64,000 nt of DNA, taken from assembly GCA_016284305.1 (NCBI GenBank), contig JAEEON010000032.1:1-64000 (forward strand), given 5' to 3'. The notes under the pieces were generated by a model. That model did not search any database. It worked only from the letters and a program-made list of their open reading frames with translations, and was not told the DNA's origin. The DNA comes from Bacteroidales bacterium (lineage in GTDB: Bacteria > Bacteroidota > Bacteroidia > Bacteroidales > F082). The translations under genes and the position numbers were made by a program. Positions 33,174 to 42,694 of this stretch are shown one piece after another. Position 1 is the first letter of the stretch. Each line of letters begins with the position of its first letter.

Positions 33174-36100
33174 CTTTGCGCACCTGTTTGCCTTCGATCC
33201 ATTTGGCGGCTTCTGGGGCAGCGAGCACGGCAGCTTGAACCTCGTCGGCGTTCATCGTGACTGGCAACTCCATGTTAAAACGCATCTTGCCGTTGAAACT
33301 GATGGGATAGTTGAAACTGTTCTCCACGGTCTTGCTCTCGTCATAGGCAGGGAATGCCGCATTGACCACCGAGGTATCGTGACCCAACAGATGCCACAGC
33401 TCTTCGGCGATATGCGGTGCATAAGGTGAAATCATGATGCACAATGGCTCAAGGATCTCACGTTTGTTGCACTTCAGATCGCTGAGTTCGTTGACGCAGA
33501 TCATGAAGGCGGAGACGACAGTGTTGAATGAGATGCTCTCGATGCCGTCTTCTTCTTTCTTGATGAGCTTGTGCAGGCTCTTCAGTTCGGGCGCAGTAGC
33601 AGGCTCGTTGCTGACGTTGAATTCGTTGTTTTCATTGTGGAAGAGTCTCCAGAACTTGCGTACGAAGCGGAAGGTGCCTTCGATGCCTTGGGTGTCCCAG
33701 GGTTTCGACTGCTCCAACGGACCGAGGAACATCTCATAGAGACGCAATGTGTCGGCACCGTATTTTTCTACCAAGTCATCGGGGTTCTGAACGTTGTATT
33801 TCGACTTCGACATCTTTTCAATCTCTACGCCAGTGACAAAGATGTCGTTGCCGTCCTTGTCCTTTTCAAAGATGAAATGAGCGTCTTTCAAGTCATCGCG
33901 CCAAGCCTTAAATGCCTCGGTGTCAAGGATGTCGTTATGGACGATGTTGATATCCACGTGAATCGGGTCGCTGAAAAGCTCCCGGTCTTCGATGTTCTTG
34001 GAGATGAAGACGGGTGCTCCGTGATAGGCTTCTCCTTCTTCGAAATAGGGGACCTCCTTACCTGCGATGAGGTCTTTGATTTTTTGTTCCACCTTGTTGG
34101 TGCCGTTGAGGAAGTCGTTGACCACATCGACAATAGGCACCAGCAAGAGTTTGTATCCTTTGCTTTGGGCGTATTCTTGCCAGGGTTCGGCCACTTTTTC
34201 GAGGTTGCCCATGCGGTTGATCTCGATGAGGATGCCTTTTTCGGGGCAGAAGAAGTCGAAGCGACGGCGACCGTCTTTGAAGTCTTTCTCGAACTTCACG
34301 CCCATCTTGCCGTCTTTGAGGTGCCGCCACACGCCGTATTCGCAGAGTTTTTCCATGTTGGCACGGTAGGCGAAGCTGGAACGTCCTTGGATCATGCCTT
34401 GGTTGATCATGCGTTGGAAGGGTTCATCCTTGCACGACAGTCCGAGGTCATATAGGAACTTGCACCAGAAGCGGCTGTAGATGAGGTGGCCGGTGGCATG
34501 TTCGGCGCCGCCGATATAGAGATCGACGTTCTGCCAGTAGTCGTTGGCTTCGCGACTGAAATACTCTTTGTCGTTGTGTGGATCCTCATAACGGTAGTAG
34601 TAGCCGCTTGATCCGGCAAAGCCAGGCATGGTGTTGGTCTCAATGGGATAGCCTTCCTCGGTGACCCAGTTCTTGGCCCGTGCCAAGGGGGGCTCACCCG
34701 TTTCGGTAGGTTTGTATTCGTCGATGGAGGGCAGCTCCAGTGGAAGTTTCGATTCGTCCATGGCATAAGGCATGCCGTCCTTGTAGTATATCGGGAACGG
34801 CTCGCCCCAATAGCGTTGGCGGCTGAAGATGGCGTCGCGGAGGCGGTAGTTGGTCTTGCCTGTGCCGACATGGAGTTTCTCCAACTCCTCGATCATGCGT
34901 TCGATGGCTTTCTTCACGGTGAGGCCATTGAGGAAGCCTGAGTTGACCAATTCGCCATCCTTGGCGTCGAAACTCTCTTCCCAAGTGCTGGGGTCGGTGG
35001 CTTCGGTGCCTGGTTTTTTGACTACCTGTATGATGGGCAGGTTGAAATGACGGGCGAAGGCGAAGTCGCGGCTGTCGTGGGCGGGCACGGCCATGATGGC
35101 TCCAGTGCCATAGCCCATCAAGACGTAGTCGGCAATCCAAATCGGGAGTTTAGCTCCGGTGATAGGGTTGATGCCATAGGCACCTGTGAAGGCGCCGCTG
35201 ACCTTGCGGACCTCAGCCATACGCTCACGCTCGGAGCGGTTCTTGGTGCGGGTGATGTATTCCTCCACCTCGGCGCGTTGCGCCTCGGTGGTGATTGCAC
35301 TCACCAACTCATGCTCGGGAGCCAGCACCATGAAAGTGGTGCCGAACAACGTGTCGGCACGGGTGGTGAAGACCTCGAGGTCGATGTCTTTCCCTTCGAC
35401 TTTGAAGATGACGGAAGCACCCATGGACTTGCCAATCCAGTTGCGTTGCACGTCCTTCACCGACTCGCTCCATTCCACCGTGTCCAATCCCGTCAGCAGA
35501 CGGTCGGCGTAGGCGGTGATGCGGAGCAGCCATTGTTTCATCGATTTGCGAACCACGGGATAGCCACCACGTACGGAGAGGCCGTCAGCCACTTCATCGT
35601 TGGCAAGCACTGTGCCCAACTCGGGGCACCAGTTCACCAAAGCTTCAGCTTGATAGGCCAAACGGTAATTCATCAGTACTTCCTGTTGCTCTTTTTCGCT
35701 CATCGCTTTCCATTCGGCAGCAGTGAAACTCAGCGGCTTGCTCTCAGCCACGTTCAGCCCTTCCGTGCCTTTCTCTTCAAAACGAGCGACCAATTTGCTG
35801 ATGGGTTGAGCCTTTTGGCAACCGTTGCAGTAGAAGGAGTTGAACAGCTGGAGGAAGGTCCATTGGGTCCATTTATAATAACTTGGGTCAGAAGTGCGCA
35901 CTTCGCGATCCCAGTCGTAGCAGAAACCAATCTTGTCCATCTGCTCCCGATAACGGTTGATGTTCTTCTCGGTCGTCACAGCGGGATGGGTACCCGTCTG
36001 GATGGCATACTGCTCGGCAGGCAAACCATAGGCATCGTAACCCATGGGGTGAAGCACGTTAAAGCCCTTCAGCCGTTTGTATCTCGCATAAATGTCAGAG

Positions 36101-36270
36101 GCGATATAACCCAAGGGGTGACCCACATGAAGTCCTGCTCCCGAAGGATAAGGAAACATGTCAAGCACATAGAATTTGGGTTTGCTGTGGTCGATATCGA
36201 CCTTGTAAATCTTGTTGTCGCGCCAGTATTGCTGCCACTTTTTCTCGATCTCGGTAAAGTTATAGTCCAT
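33130..36270 (-). CDS. leuS: Leucyl-tRNA synthetase with an inserted DUF559-like domain
   Basis: Charges tRNA-Leu. The class I motifs are '[17 protein letters not shown]' (HVGH at 48-51) and '[16 protein letters not shown]' (KMSKS about 819-823); the editing domain has '[20 protein letters not shown]' and '[16 protein letters not shown]' with the conserved Asp. The protein is 1046 aa, about 100 longer than typical Bacteroidales LeuRS (about 940). The extra length is residues 637-754, inserted between '[12 protein letters not shown]' and '[19 protein letters not shown]', where relatives run straight on; it resembles a DUF559 nuclease-like domain (separate entry). All synthetase motifs are intact, so the enzyme is presumed active. 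It shares a palindromic divergent promoter region with the histidine kinase. Confidence 0.96.
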   Translation of the reverse strand: MDYNFTEIEKKWQQYWRDNKIYKVDIDHSKPKFYVLDMFPYPSGAGLHVGHPLGYIASDIYARYKRLKGFNVLHPMGYDAYGLPAEQYAIQTGTHPAVTTEKNINRYREQMDKIGFCYDWDREVRTSDPSYYKWTQWTFLQLFNSFYCNGCQKAQPISKLVARFEEKGTEGLNVAESKPLSFTAAEWKAMSEKEQQEVLMNYRLAYQAEALVNWCPELGTVLANDEVADGLSVRGGYPVVRKSMKQWLLRITAYADRLLTGLDTVEWSESVKDVQRNWIGKSMGASVIFKVEGKDIDLEVFTTRADTLFGTTFMVLAPEHELVSAITTEAQRAEVEEYITRTKNRSERERMAEVRKVSGAFTGAYGINPITGAKLPIWIADYVLMGYGTGAIMAVPAHDSRDFAFARHFNLPIIQVVKKPGTEATDPSTWEESFDAKDGELVNSGFLNGLTVKKAIERMIEELEKLHVGTGKTNYRLRDAIFSRQRYWGEPFPIYYKDGMPYAMDESKLPLELPSIDEYKPTETGEPPLARAKNWVTEEGYPIETNTMPGFAGSSGYYYRYEDPHNDKEYFSREANDYWQNVDLYIGGAEHATGHLIYSRFWCKFLYDLGLSCKDEPFQRMINQGMIQGRSSFAYRANMEKLCEYGVWRHLKDGKMGVKFEKDFKDGRRRFDFFCPEKGILIEINRMGNLEKVAEPWQEYAQSKGYKLLLVPIVDVVNDFLNGTNKVEQKIKDLIAGKEVPYFEEGEAYHGAPVFISKNIEDRELFSDPIHVDINIVHNDILDTEAFKAWRDDLKDAHFIFEKDKDGNDIFVTGVEIEKMSKSKYNVQNPDDLVEKYGADTLRLYEMFLGPLEQSKPWDTQGIEGTFRFVRKFWRLFHNENNEFNVSNEPATAPELKSLHKLIKKEEDGIESISFNTVVSAFMICVNELSDLKCNKREILEPLCIMISPYAPHIAEELWHLLGHDTSVVNAAFPAYDESKTVENSFNYPISFNGKMRFNMELPVTMNADEVQAAVLAAPEAAKWIEGKQVRKVIYVPKKIVNIVVG
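34009..34362 (-). other. DUF559 (PD-(D/E)XK)-like domain inserted in LeuRS
   Basis: Codons 637-754 of leuS. The order is Glu640 in '[16 protein letters not shown]', 'GVKFEKDF', Asp672 in '[18 protein letters not shown]' with Glu683-Ile-Asn685, then '[16 protein letters not shown]'. DUF559 proteins have the same order: E..LW..L, GxKFrRQ, DFycpE, IExDG, then GyxVlR. The usual final Asp/Lys of the active site is Asn here, so catalysis is uncertain. The insert is in frame with no sign of a splice junction. Confidence 0.7.
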
Positions 36271-36308
36271 AGAGCGATGCTGTTGTAATTCCGTTTTTTA
36301 ATAAACCT

Positions 36309-36337
36309 GCAAAATTACATTTTTTTTGTAATTTTGC
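36309..36337. promoter_or_regulatory. Palindromic divergent promoter between leuS and histidine kinase
   Basis: Perfect 11-bp inverted arms GCAAAATTACA/TGTAATTTTGC around seven T. Each arm holds a -7 box TAATTTTG: the left for leuS (minus), the right (36329-36336) for the kinase. The right box ends 4 bp before the kinase ATG, so that mRNA would be leaderless or nearly so. Confidence 0.6.
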
Positions 36338-36340
36338 TAC

Positions 36341-37849
36341 ATGAATCTTTACACAAATAAGAAACGCTGGAAATGGGCCCTCGCTGTAGTCGCTCTTCTC
36401 ATCGTGGGAGCCTCCCTTTGGTACACCAATAACTTGGTGAAGTCGGTCACCGAACAAGAGATCAACCAGGTGAAGATGTGGGCCGCTGCCATGGAACAAC
36501 ATGCGGGCATGATGAAGTCAACAGAGGAGTTCTTCCATAAGGTCAGTGAACAGGAACAGATGCGCGTTGACCTCTTGGCTCATGCTTACCGTGAAGTGCT
36601 CGACTTCTCCAACGATGCCAACACGGGCATCTATCTAGAGATTATCAAGAATAACATCAGCATCCCTTTGGTTATTACCGATGATAATGGTAATATCATG
36701 TTTTCCAATAACTTACCTGATGATCAGAAAGAAAAGAAAACTTTCGACGCCGACATGCGCAAAGCCTATTCGAAGTTTCCTCCTATCAAGATCAACCCGG
36801 GCTTCGGCCAGATCCAGTGGCTGTATTACAATGAGTCGCAGATCTATACTGAGCTGAAGGCGGTGCTGGAAGGGATGATCGATCGGTTTCTTTCGGAGAT
36901 CACCTTGAATTCTGTTGGCGCTCCAGTCATCATCACCAATGCTGCGGGGACCAAAGTGCTGAATTTTGGTAATCTCGACTCGGTTCAGATGCAGGATACT
37001 GCCTATGTGCGACGCCAACTAGAGCTGATGAGCGCGGAGAATGACCCTCTGCAGATCGACTTCATGAACACAGGCAAGGCCACCATCTATTACCGCACCA
37101 CCGACTTGGTGGAGCAGATGAAGTATTTCCCAATCATCCAGATCATCGTCATCGCCTTGTATCTGATCATCGCCTACCTGCTGTTCAGTTGGGCAAGGCG
37201 TTCTGAACAGAACCAGGTTTGGGCGGGCATGGCCAAGGAGACGGCTCATCAGCTAGGGACTCCCATCTCGTCGCTGATGGGTTGGGTGGAGCTGTTGAAG
37301 ATGCAGGAAGAGCCTTTTGCAGGTACTAAAGAGATGGAGAAGGATATCGAACGACTGCAAATCGTCACCGACCGTTTTTCGAAGATTGGCTCAGTGCCGG
37401 TGTTGGAACCTACCGATGTCGTCCCTGTGGTGAGCGACACCATGGAATATCTCCAGAGACGTTTCTCCAAGAAGTTCGAGTTTGACATTCAGCTGCCTGA
37501 CCATGCTGTGGTCATTCCTCTCGCACCTTCGCTATTCCGTTGGGTGCTTGAGAACTTGACCAAGAATGCCGTTGACGCCATGGGTGACCATGGGAAACTC
37601 GCTTTGGAGCTGACCGAGAATGCTGAGGAGGTCGTCATCGATCTGAGCGATACGGGAAAAGGCATCCCGAAGTCCCAGTTCAAACAGGTGTTCAACCCAG
37701 GCTATACCAGCAAGAAACGAGGCTGGGGCTTGGGACTCTCGCTGGCCAAGCGTATCATCGAGGAATATCACAAAGGCAAGATCTTCGTGAAGTCGTCCGT
37801 CTTAGGCCAAGGGACTACTTTCCGCATTGTGCTTCGAAAAAGCGTTTAA
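36341..37849 (+). CDS. Membrane sensor histidine kinase
   Basis: A 502-aa two-component sensor. Two membrane segments (about 11-29 and 262-286) bracket a large extracytoplasmic sensor domain. The H-box is 'AKETAHQLGTPISSLMGW' with His303, a 'HQLGTP' variant common in Bacteroidota. The ATPase domain has 'NLTKNAVDAMG' (N-box), 'DLSDTGKGIPKSQ' (G1) and 'KKRGWGLGLSLAKRI' (G2). No HAMP domain is obvious. No response-regulator gene is adjacent, so it is an orphan kinase in this window; the signal is unknown. Its 3' end overlaps the convergent neighbour by 35 bp. Confidence 0.93.
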   Translation: MNLYTNKKRWKWALAVVALLIVGASLWYTNNLVKSVTEQEINQVKMWAAAMEQHAGMMKSTEEFFHKVSEQEQMRVDLLAHAYREVLDFSNDANTGIYLEIIKNNISIPLVITDDNGNIMFSNNLPDDQKEKKTFDADMRKAYSKFPPIKINPGFGQIQWLYYNESQIYTELKAVLEGMIDRFLSEITLNSVGAPVIITNAAGTKVLNFGNLDSVQMQDTAYVRRQLELMSAENDPLQIDFMNTGKATIYYRTTDLVEQMKYFPIIQIIVIALYLIIAYLLFSWARRSEQNQVWAGMAKETAHQLGTPISSLMGWVELLKMQEEPFAGTKEMEKDIERLQIVTDRFSKIGSVPVLEPTDVVPVVSDTMEYLQRRFSKKFEFDIQLPDHAVVIPLAPSLFRWVLENLTKNAVDAMGDHGKLALELTENAEEVVIDLSDTGKGIPKSQFKQVFNPGYTSKKRGWGLGLSLAKRIIEEYHKGKIFVKSSVLGQGTTFRIVLRKSV

Positions 37850-39032
37850 GTGTTTTTGCGTGCCTTCCTCGGATGATGACATGATGGTTGCCGATGGAGT
37901 GTTGTAGCAAATAGGACTTGAGATTCACATTCAACATGATTTGTGTGCGACAGAAATGGTCGCTGTAAGGAGCCTCAATGGCTTGAGCCTCGGCAACGAA
38001 ATAGCGGTCTAGCTGAGGGCCTCCCCATTTGAAGATGGTATAATCCGTTAAAGGCAGCATCCCTTGGATGGCCACGCCGATGCCAGACTCGAAGTGCGAC
38101 CGTATGGTCATGGCATCACACATCTTGATGGGGATGGTGCAGTGGGCGAGAAGAGAGTTGTTGTCGGTGAGGGTGGATGGGTTGGCCATGAAGGCCTCTT
38201 CACCACAGAGCCGTTTGGCCAGAACCATGGTCATCAAGGTCTGCATGTCGCCTTCGCAGCCCGCCACGATTCCCTCGTCGTTGAGCAGGGCCAAAGCTAG
38301 ACAGCTGGTGGTGCCACAAGCCTTCACAATGTCGAAGCAACGTATGGTCATGGCATCGAGACGCTCTTCCTGGCAGATGTTCTTGATGGCAAGATAAGCC
38401 TTGGCAGCCTCCACCATGTCGGCACACGTGGGTTCCTTGACAGCTTTGGCTCCTTTCACAATGCCTTGCGCCACCTTCACGGCTTCTTTCTGAGGGATCT
38501 GCTTGATTTGCTCAATCAATCGATTCAAGTCAATATCGAGGGTCTCCACGCCATAATGTTCCAGCAGATAGTTGCGATCCACATTGGAGGCGATGAGCCA
38601 ATCCGAAGGATGCCCAAACAATCCAATGCGAATTCCCCGTAGAGGCGCAATGCTTTGCGTCTCCATCAACGACGCAATGATTTCATCGTTCGTCCCATGC
38701 ACAATCCGACCTTCCAAACCGTTGTTTTCAAGATAAGTCAAGATCTCCAAAGCTGCGGCCAGGGAATTGTTGCGCCCATCGGCAATCAATGTTATCGGTG
38801 CAGAGAATTGCGTCTCCAAAATGTTTTTAAATAGGTTTTCCACACCTCCCGTGGCAATCATCACCGCATCGGGAATGGGCAGAGACATTGCATGTAAGGT
38901 CTCCATCGGCTGGTCGCCGACAATTAGTATTTCTGCAGCGCATTCAGTTTGCAGTCGATGGATTAATGCTGAGTATTCCGTTTGGACAAATTCATCCGTT
39001 TGAAATGAGGAGCGAAGGACGAGGATTTTCAT
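37815..39032 (-). CDS. L-fucose/L-arabinose isomerase-like protein
   Basis: A 405-aa cytoplasmic protein without signal peptide. The C-terminal half resembles the sugar-isomerase fold of FucI/AraA: 'DAMTIRCFDIVKACGTTSCLALALLNDEGIVAGCEGDMQTL' and 'NPSTLTDNNSLLAHCTIP', which fit the substrate/metal region (Glu, Asp and His). The protein is shorter than FucI (about 590 aa). A fucose-related role is plausible because a GH29 fucosidase lies 5 kb away, but they are not in one operon. Residues encoded at 38641-38664 ('METQSIAPLRG') derive from a palindromic repeat. The exact substrate is unknown. Confidence 0.7.
   Translation of the reverse strand: MKILVLRSSFQTDEFVQTEYSALIHRLQTECAAEILIVGDQPMETLHAMSLPIPDAVMIATGGVENLFKNILETQFSAPITLIADGRNNSLAAALEILTYLENNGLEGRIVHGTNDEIIASLMETQSIAPLRGIRIGLFGHPSDWLIASNVDRNYLLEHYGVETLDIDLNRLIEQIKQIPQKEAVKVAQGIVKGAKAVKEPTCADMVEAAKAYLAIKNICQEERLDAMTIRCFDIVKACGTTSCLALALLNDEGIVAGCEGDMQTLMTMVLAKRLCGEEAFMANPSTLTDNNSLLAHCTIPIKMCDAMTIRSHFESGIGVAIQGMLPLTDYTIFKWGGPQLDRYFVAEAQAIEAPYSDHFCRTQIMLNVNLKSYLLQHSIGNHHVIIRGRHAKTLKRFFEAQCGK
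38641..38664. repeat. Palindromic repeat GAGACGCAA inside a coding region
   Basis: Arms AGAGGCGCAA/TTGCGTCTCC around TGCT, the same element as the tRNA-Pro terminator hairpin at 30837. Here it is translated in frame in the isomerase-like gene. A half-copy (TTGCGTCTCC) lies near 38809-38818. Confidence 0.75.
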
Positions 39033-39044
39033 GTGTGAAAGGTT

Positions 39045-39794
39045 TTAGTGTTTGACTAGGAAGCGAAGTGCCTGTCTGTTTGTTTTTATAATGTAGAGGC
39101 CGTTGTTATAATGCCTTGTGTCAATGCAAAGTTCGTCGTTGTTGGCCTCAATTACGGCCACCCTTTGACCGAGGGTGTTATACACACTCACCGTACCAAG
39201 ATTATCTCCCTTTAGGGTCACGAATTCATTGGCCGGATTGGGATGGCAAATGATGGGTTGGCTTGGATTCTCAGCGATGTCTAAGGGGCATTCGTGCTGT
39301 TGAATGCCGTGGCTTTCCAGGGCATTGATGATGTCTTGAGCCGTGTCGATGGGCCAAAGGTCCCTGATCAGGATGGAACGGTCAGGGGCAACAAGGATGA
39401 TGGTTGGCCAGGAATGGATGAGATATTGGTTGGTGATGGAACCTCCTCCTTCAGGACCGCTGATGGTGGGATATTCCACGCCATGCTCATTGGTCCAGTT
39501 GAGGCAGTTTTCAACATTATTGCGATCGGAGATTTCCATGAAGAACACATCATGTTGGTTGCAGCCGAAGGAGTGATAAGCCTGAGAAAGGAGAGGGGCG
39601 GTTTCTTGGCAAGGTCCACAAGTGGTGAAGAAGAAGTCGATTAGCGCATATTGTCCGCGGTCCAAAATGTCGAACAGATGCACCTCGTTGCCATGGACAT
39701 CCGTGACCGAGAAGTCAACAGCCTGGTTCAACGGGCACTGCGCCCTCAAACCAAGCCCCAAAGCCATAACAATTATGATCCAAATCCCTCTCAT
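39045..39794 (-). CDS. Thioredoxin-fold protein with T9SS sorting domain
   Basis: A 249-aa exported protein. Signal peptide 1-18 ('...LGLGLRAQ'), then a TlpA/AhpC-type thioredoxin domain with the redox motif 'FFFTTCGPCQETAP' (Cys59, Cys62) and cis-Pro segment 'IHSWPTIILVA'. From about residue 170 a short type A sorting domain follows: 'IICHPNPANEFVTLKGDNLGTVSVYNTLGQRV', ending 'ALRFLVKH'. So a disulfide-handling thioredoxin may be placed on the cell surface by T9SS. Substrates are unknown. A short tandem repeat separates it from lptD. Confidence 0.85.
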   Translation of the reverse strand: MRGIWIIIVMALGLGLRAQCPLNQAVDFSVTDVHGNEVHLFDILDRGQYALIDFFFTTCGPCQETAPLLSQAYHSFGCNQHDVFFMEISDRNNVENCLNWTNEHGVEYPTISGPEGGGSITNQYLIHSWPTIILVAPDRSILIRDLWPIDTAQDIINALESHGIQQHECPLDIAENPSQPIICHPNPANEFVTLKGDNLGTVSVYNTLGQRVAVIEANNDELCIDTRHYNNGLYIIKTNRQALRFLVKH

Positions 39795-39806
39795 ATCATA
39801 TTATTT

Positions 39807-39849
39807 TTCACCTTTCACCTTTCACCTTTCATCTTTCATCTTTCACCTT
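39807..39849. repeat. Tandem repeat of TTTCACC/TTTCATC units
   Basis: Six copies of a 7-bp unit fill the gap between lptD and the thioredoxin gene and reach the lptD stop codon. The reverse complement of the same unit occurs inside a coding sequence at 48119-48157. Confidence 0.85.
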
Positions 39850-42679
39850 AATTGTCTCTATAGTCTTTCTTCTTCGTAATCTTCAAGTCCTGCAGGGCTT
39901 GAGCCTTCACGTTGATGGTGAAGTTCCAGCTCTTGTAGCTGCCGATGGGAATCCAGTTGAAGCGCATCTCCCAGCAATGCAGGTCGCGGTAAATATTCAA
40001 AGAGGTATAAGAGAGTCCTCGGTTAGTGAAGTCCCAGCCTGTAGAGAAGGTGAACTTCCACTTCGGGGTGATGCTGATGTCACCGTTTAAAGTCAAGGTC
40101 TGCACCACTTGGTTGGTGGCGATGCCCATGAAGGCGGCGTATGTCAGGTTAGAGGAATGCCTGAGGTTGTAACTCAAGGTCAACGACCAAGGTGAGTCCC
40201 AATCGACGTAGGCGTTGGGGTTCCCGAGGATGTCGTCGAGTTCGCCTTCGGTGACGAAGTCAGACCCTGTGGCGCGACGGGTGATCTCGTCTTCGAAACT
40301 TGAGTTGTCGTTGCCACCCGATCGTAGCTTCTTGAGGTCGTTTTGGCTAAATGACCAGCTGAGGCTGAAGTTCCAGGCGGAGTTGTTCTTGTGGAATAGC
40401 CTTCGGTTCTCAATGATCTCGAAGCGGTTGATGCGATGTCCCGTAGAGTCCATGACGTATGGATCCCAAACACTCGAATAAGAGACTTTAAGTTTCTTGA
40501 ACAGGGTTGTTCGAGCGTTGACCGACATGTAGGAGAAATTGAGCGAGTCTTGTGTAAGGTCGTAGTTTCCGGAGAAGCCTAGCGATTCGAGTAGCACTAC
40601 CTTTTTGAGTCCGGTGATGGTGTCGGACGACGAGGGCACCTTCATGTCCAAGGTATTGTTGAAGCTGTAGGTGATCTGCCCAGAACGGTTCTGGGAGGGC
40701 GATCCATAAAGGGCGTTCATGAACATGTTATAAACCTGGGTTTCGCCATTGGCATCGACATATTGGTTATAGACGTTCCATTTCGGGTCGCTGAAGTCGG
40801 GTCGGTAGCTGAATCCGATGGTGGGGGTAAACACGTGCCGAATAGCTCTAATGGGTCCTTTGGCGAAACTGACCATGCCATAAACTTTGGTGGTGAGGTT
40901 GCTGGAAAAGTTGAAATCGATGATGTTGCGGAACCCGCTGATGGTATCCACTCTCAGGAGGCTATCAATGGGATCCCAAGAGCGTTCCACGTGTTTGAAA
41001 TACATGTAGTCGTTGAAGGTGGCCGAGTTAGTCCAAGTGAAATGCTTGAAAAGTTTGATGGGCAAGTTGATGGGGATGGTGTGCTTGATGCCGCTTTGCG
41101 TATATCGCTGCAAGTTCTCAAACCATCCGGACATATCCTCATACCAGTGGCTTGGAAAGAGCAGGGTGTCGATGGCCGAGACGTAGTTCTTGGCGTTCAT
41201 CGTGTAGTTGATGTTGAGGTCCTTGTACCAACGTTTCTTGCCCGCCTTGCCGAGTTTCTGGAGAGGATAGAAACGGTTGACGGTCAAGGTGAGCTCAGGG
41301 AGTGAGATGGTGACCTGCTTGGTAAGGGTGTTTTGGCTATGGCTGGCATTGAGGGTGAGATAGACTTTGCCACCGAAGTTGGTCTGATAGGCGATACTAC
41401 TCTTGAAGGTGTTGCTGAGGTACTCGTTTGAAGTGGTGGCGTTGTACTTGTTGAAATTGGAGCTGATGATGTTGACATCGGCTGAGAAGTTATGTCTAGG
41501 ATGGGCTTTGGTGTCCTGCTTATGTGTCCATTTCACCTTGAAATCGGTGCTTTTTTCGTAGTCGGCTGCACCTTCATCACCGATTTTATTGACGGCGAAG
41601 CCCAAGGCAAAAGAGCCATTGTGTTTATAACGCCGGTTGTAGCGGACGGTGGGTTTGATGGCCCAGCTTCCACGGGTATAGATGTCGCCCAACAATTGCA
41701 AGTCGTAGTGCTCGTTGATGGCCCAATAATAGCCACCATTTTCAAGGTAGAAGCCACGGTTGGCTGATTCGCCGTAAGTGGGTACGATGATACCTGACTT
41801 CTGGCCTTTGGTGTTGGGAAACATGGCAAAAGGCAACCCGATGGGCAAAGGCACGTCTTGGATAGTGACATAAACAGGGCCGGTGACGATCATGTCGTTT
41901 GGGATAATCTTGGCCTTGTTGAACCTGAATTGGTAATGGGGATGTTCCTTGAGGTTACAGGTGGTGAAGCCTCCTGAGCGGATATGGATGCTGTTGTCGT
42001 CCATCCGCTTGATCTTGTCGCCGTGGATGTAGCCCCCACTCTCTTCAGTCCATACCTTGCGGATGATGCCTTTCTTGGTTTGGAAGTTATACGACATCTC
42101 GTTGGCTTCGAACTTGGTCTCCCCTTGGGTGAATTTGGGGGTGCCAACAAGCACTCCGGTAGAGTCGGGAAGGCCTTTGGCAGTCACCACGTTGGTATTG
42201 AGGTCGAATTCCAAGAAGTTTGCCTCCAAAGTGATATCATCGTATTTCACCACAGCGTTGCCGTAATAGTAAAGGATCTTCTTCTTCACATCCTGCACCA
42301 CCGAGTCAACGGCAGTGCGCACTACCTTGACTTCAAACGGCGAGTCTTTTTTCCTAGGAACCGTGACGGGCCTTTTCGAACCAATAATCGAGTCAAGCTC
42401 TTTCACCAAGGTGTCGTTGAGGTTAGTCAAGGTATCGTTGAGGCCGGTCAAAGTGTCATGGATGCTAGCGATGGTGTCTTCCGTGCTGATTAAGGTGTCA
42501 TTCTCGAGTTGGCTCGATTCCTCGACGGGTTCCAGCCATAGCGTATCGATCTGTGTTGGAGCCGTCTCAGGGGCCACCACAGCCGATGGCGTTTTGCAAG
42601 CGTGGAAGAGGCATGCCATTACGAACGACAAAAAAAATGCCGTTGATGTATAATAAATATGGGCAGTTCTCCGCTTCAA
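39848..42679 (-). CDS. lptD: LPS-assembly outer-membrane protein LptD
   Basis: A 943-aa outer-membrane protein that inserts lipopolysaccharide into the outer leaflet. After an N-terminal hydrophobic region and a low-complexity stretch ('STEDTIASIHDTL', 'TGLNDTLTNLNDTL', about 60-95) comes the OstA beta-jellyroll: 'KILYYYGNAVVKYDDITLEANF' and 'YNFQTKKGIIRKV'. Next is the LptD core 'IIPNDMIVTGPVYVTIQDVPLPIGLPF', and then a long 26-strand-type barrel. The N-terminal repeat of 'LNDTL' may be a flexible spacer or coiled coil. It is longer than E. coli LptD (784 aa), mostly through that spacer. It diverges from the amidase gene with 46 bp between them. Confidence 0.94.
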   Translation of the reverse strand: MKRRTAHIYYTSTAFFLSFVMACLFHACKTPSAVVAPETAPTQIDTLWLEPVEESSQLENDTLISTEDTIASIHDTLTGLNDTLTNLNDTLVKELDSIIGSKRPVTVPRKKDSPFEVKVVRTAVDSVVQDVKKKILYYYGNAVVKYDDITLEANFLEFDLNTNVVTAKGLPDSTGVLVGTPKFTQGETKFEANEMSYNFQTKKGIIRKVWTEESGGYIHGDKIKRMDDNSIHIRSGGFTTCNLKEHPHYQFRFNKAKIIPNDMIVTGPVYVTIQDVPLPIGLPFAMFPNTKGQKSGIIVPTYGESANRGFYLENGGYYWAINEHYDLQLLGDIYTRGSWAIKPTVRYNRRYKHNGSFALGFAVNKIGDEGAADYEKSTDFKVKWTHKQDTKAHPRHNFSADVNIISSNFNKYNATTSNEYLSNTFKSSIAYQTNFGGKVYLTLNASHSQNTLTKQVTISLPELTLTVNRFYPLQKLGKAGKKRWYKDLNINYTMNAKNYVSAIDTLLFPSHWYEDMSGWFENLQRYTQSGIKHTIPINLPIKLFKHFTWTNSATFNDYMYFKHVERSWDPIDSLLRVDTISGFRNIIDFNFSSNLTTKVYGMVSFAKGPIRAIRHVFTPTIGFSYRPDFSDPKWNVYNQYVDANGETQVYNMFMNALYGSPSQNRSGQITYSFNNTLDMKVPSSSDTITGLKKVVLLESLGFSGNYDLTQDSLNFSYMSVNARTTLFKKLKVSYSSVWDPYVMDSTGHRINRFEIIENRRLFHKNNSAWNFSLSWSFSQNDLKKLRSGGNDNSSFEDEITRRATGSDFVTEGELDDILGNPNAYVDWDSPWSLTLSYNLRHSSNLTYAAFMGIATNQVVQTLTLNGDISITPKWKFTFSTGWDFTNRGLSYTSLNIYRDLHCWEMRFNWIPIGSYKSWNFTINVKAQALQDLKITKKKDYRDN

Positions 42680-42694
42680 GAATGGAAAATACGT

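Noticed and set aside
39807-39849. Tandem repeats as a small CRISPR array
   Set aside because: Units are 7 bp and contiguous, with no spacers and no cas genes in the window.
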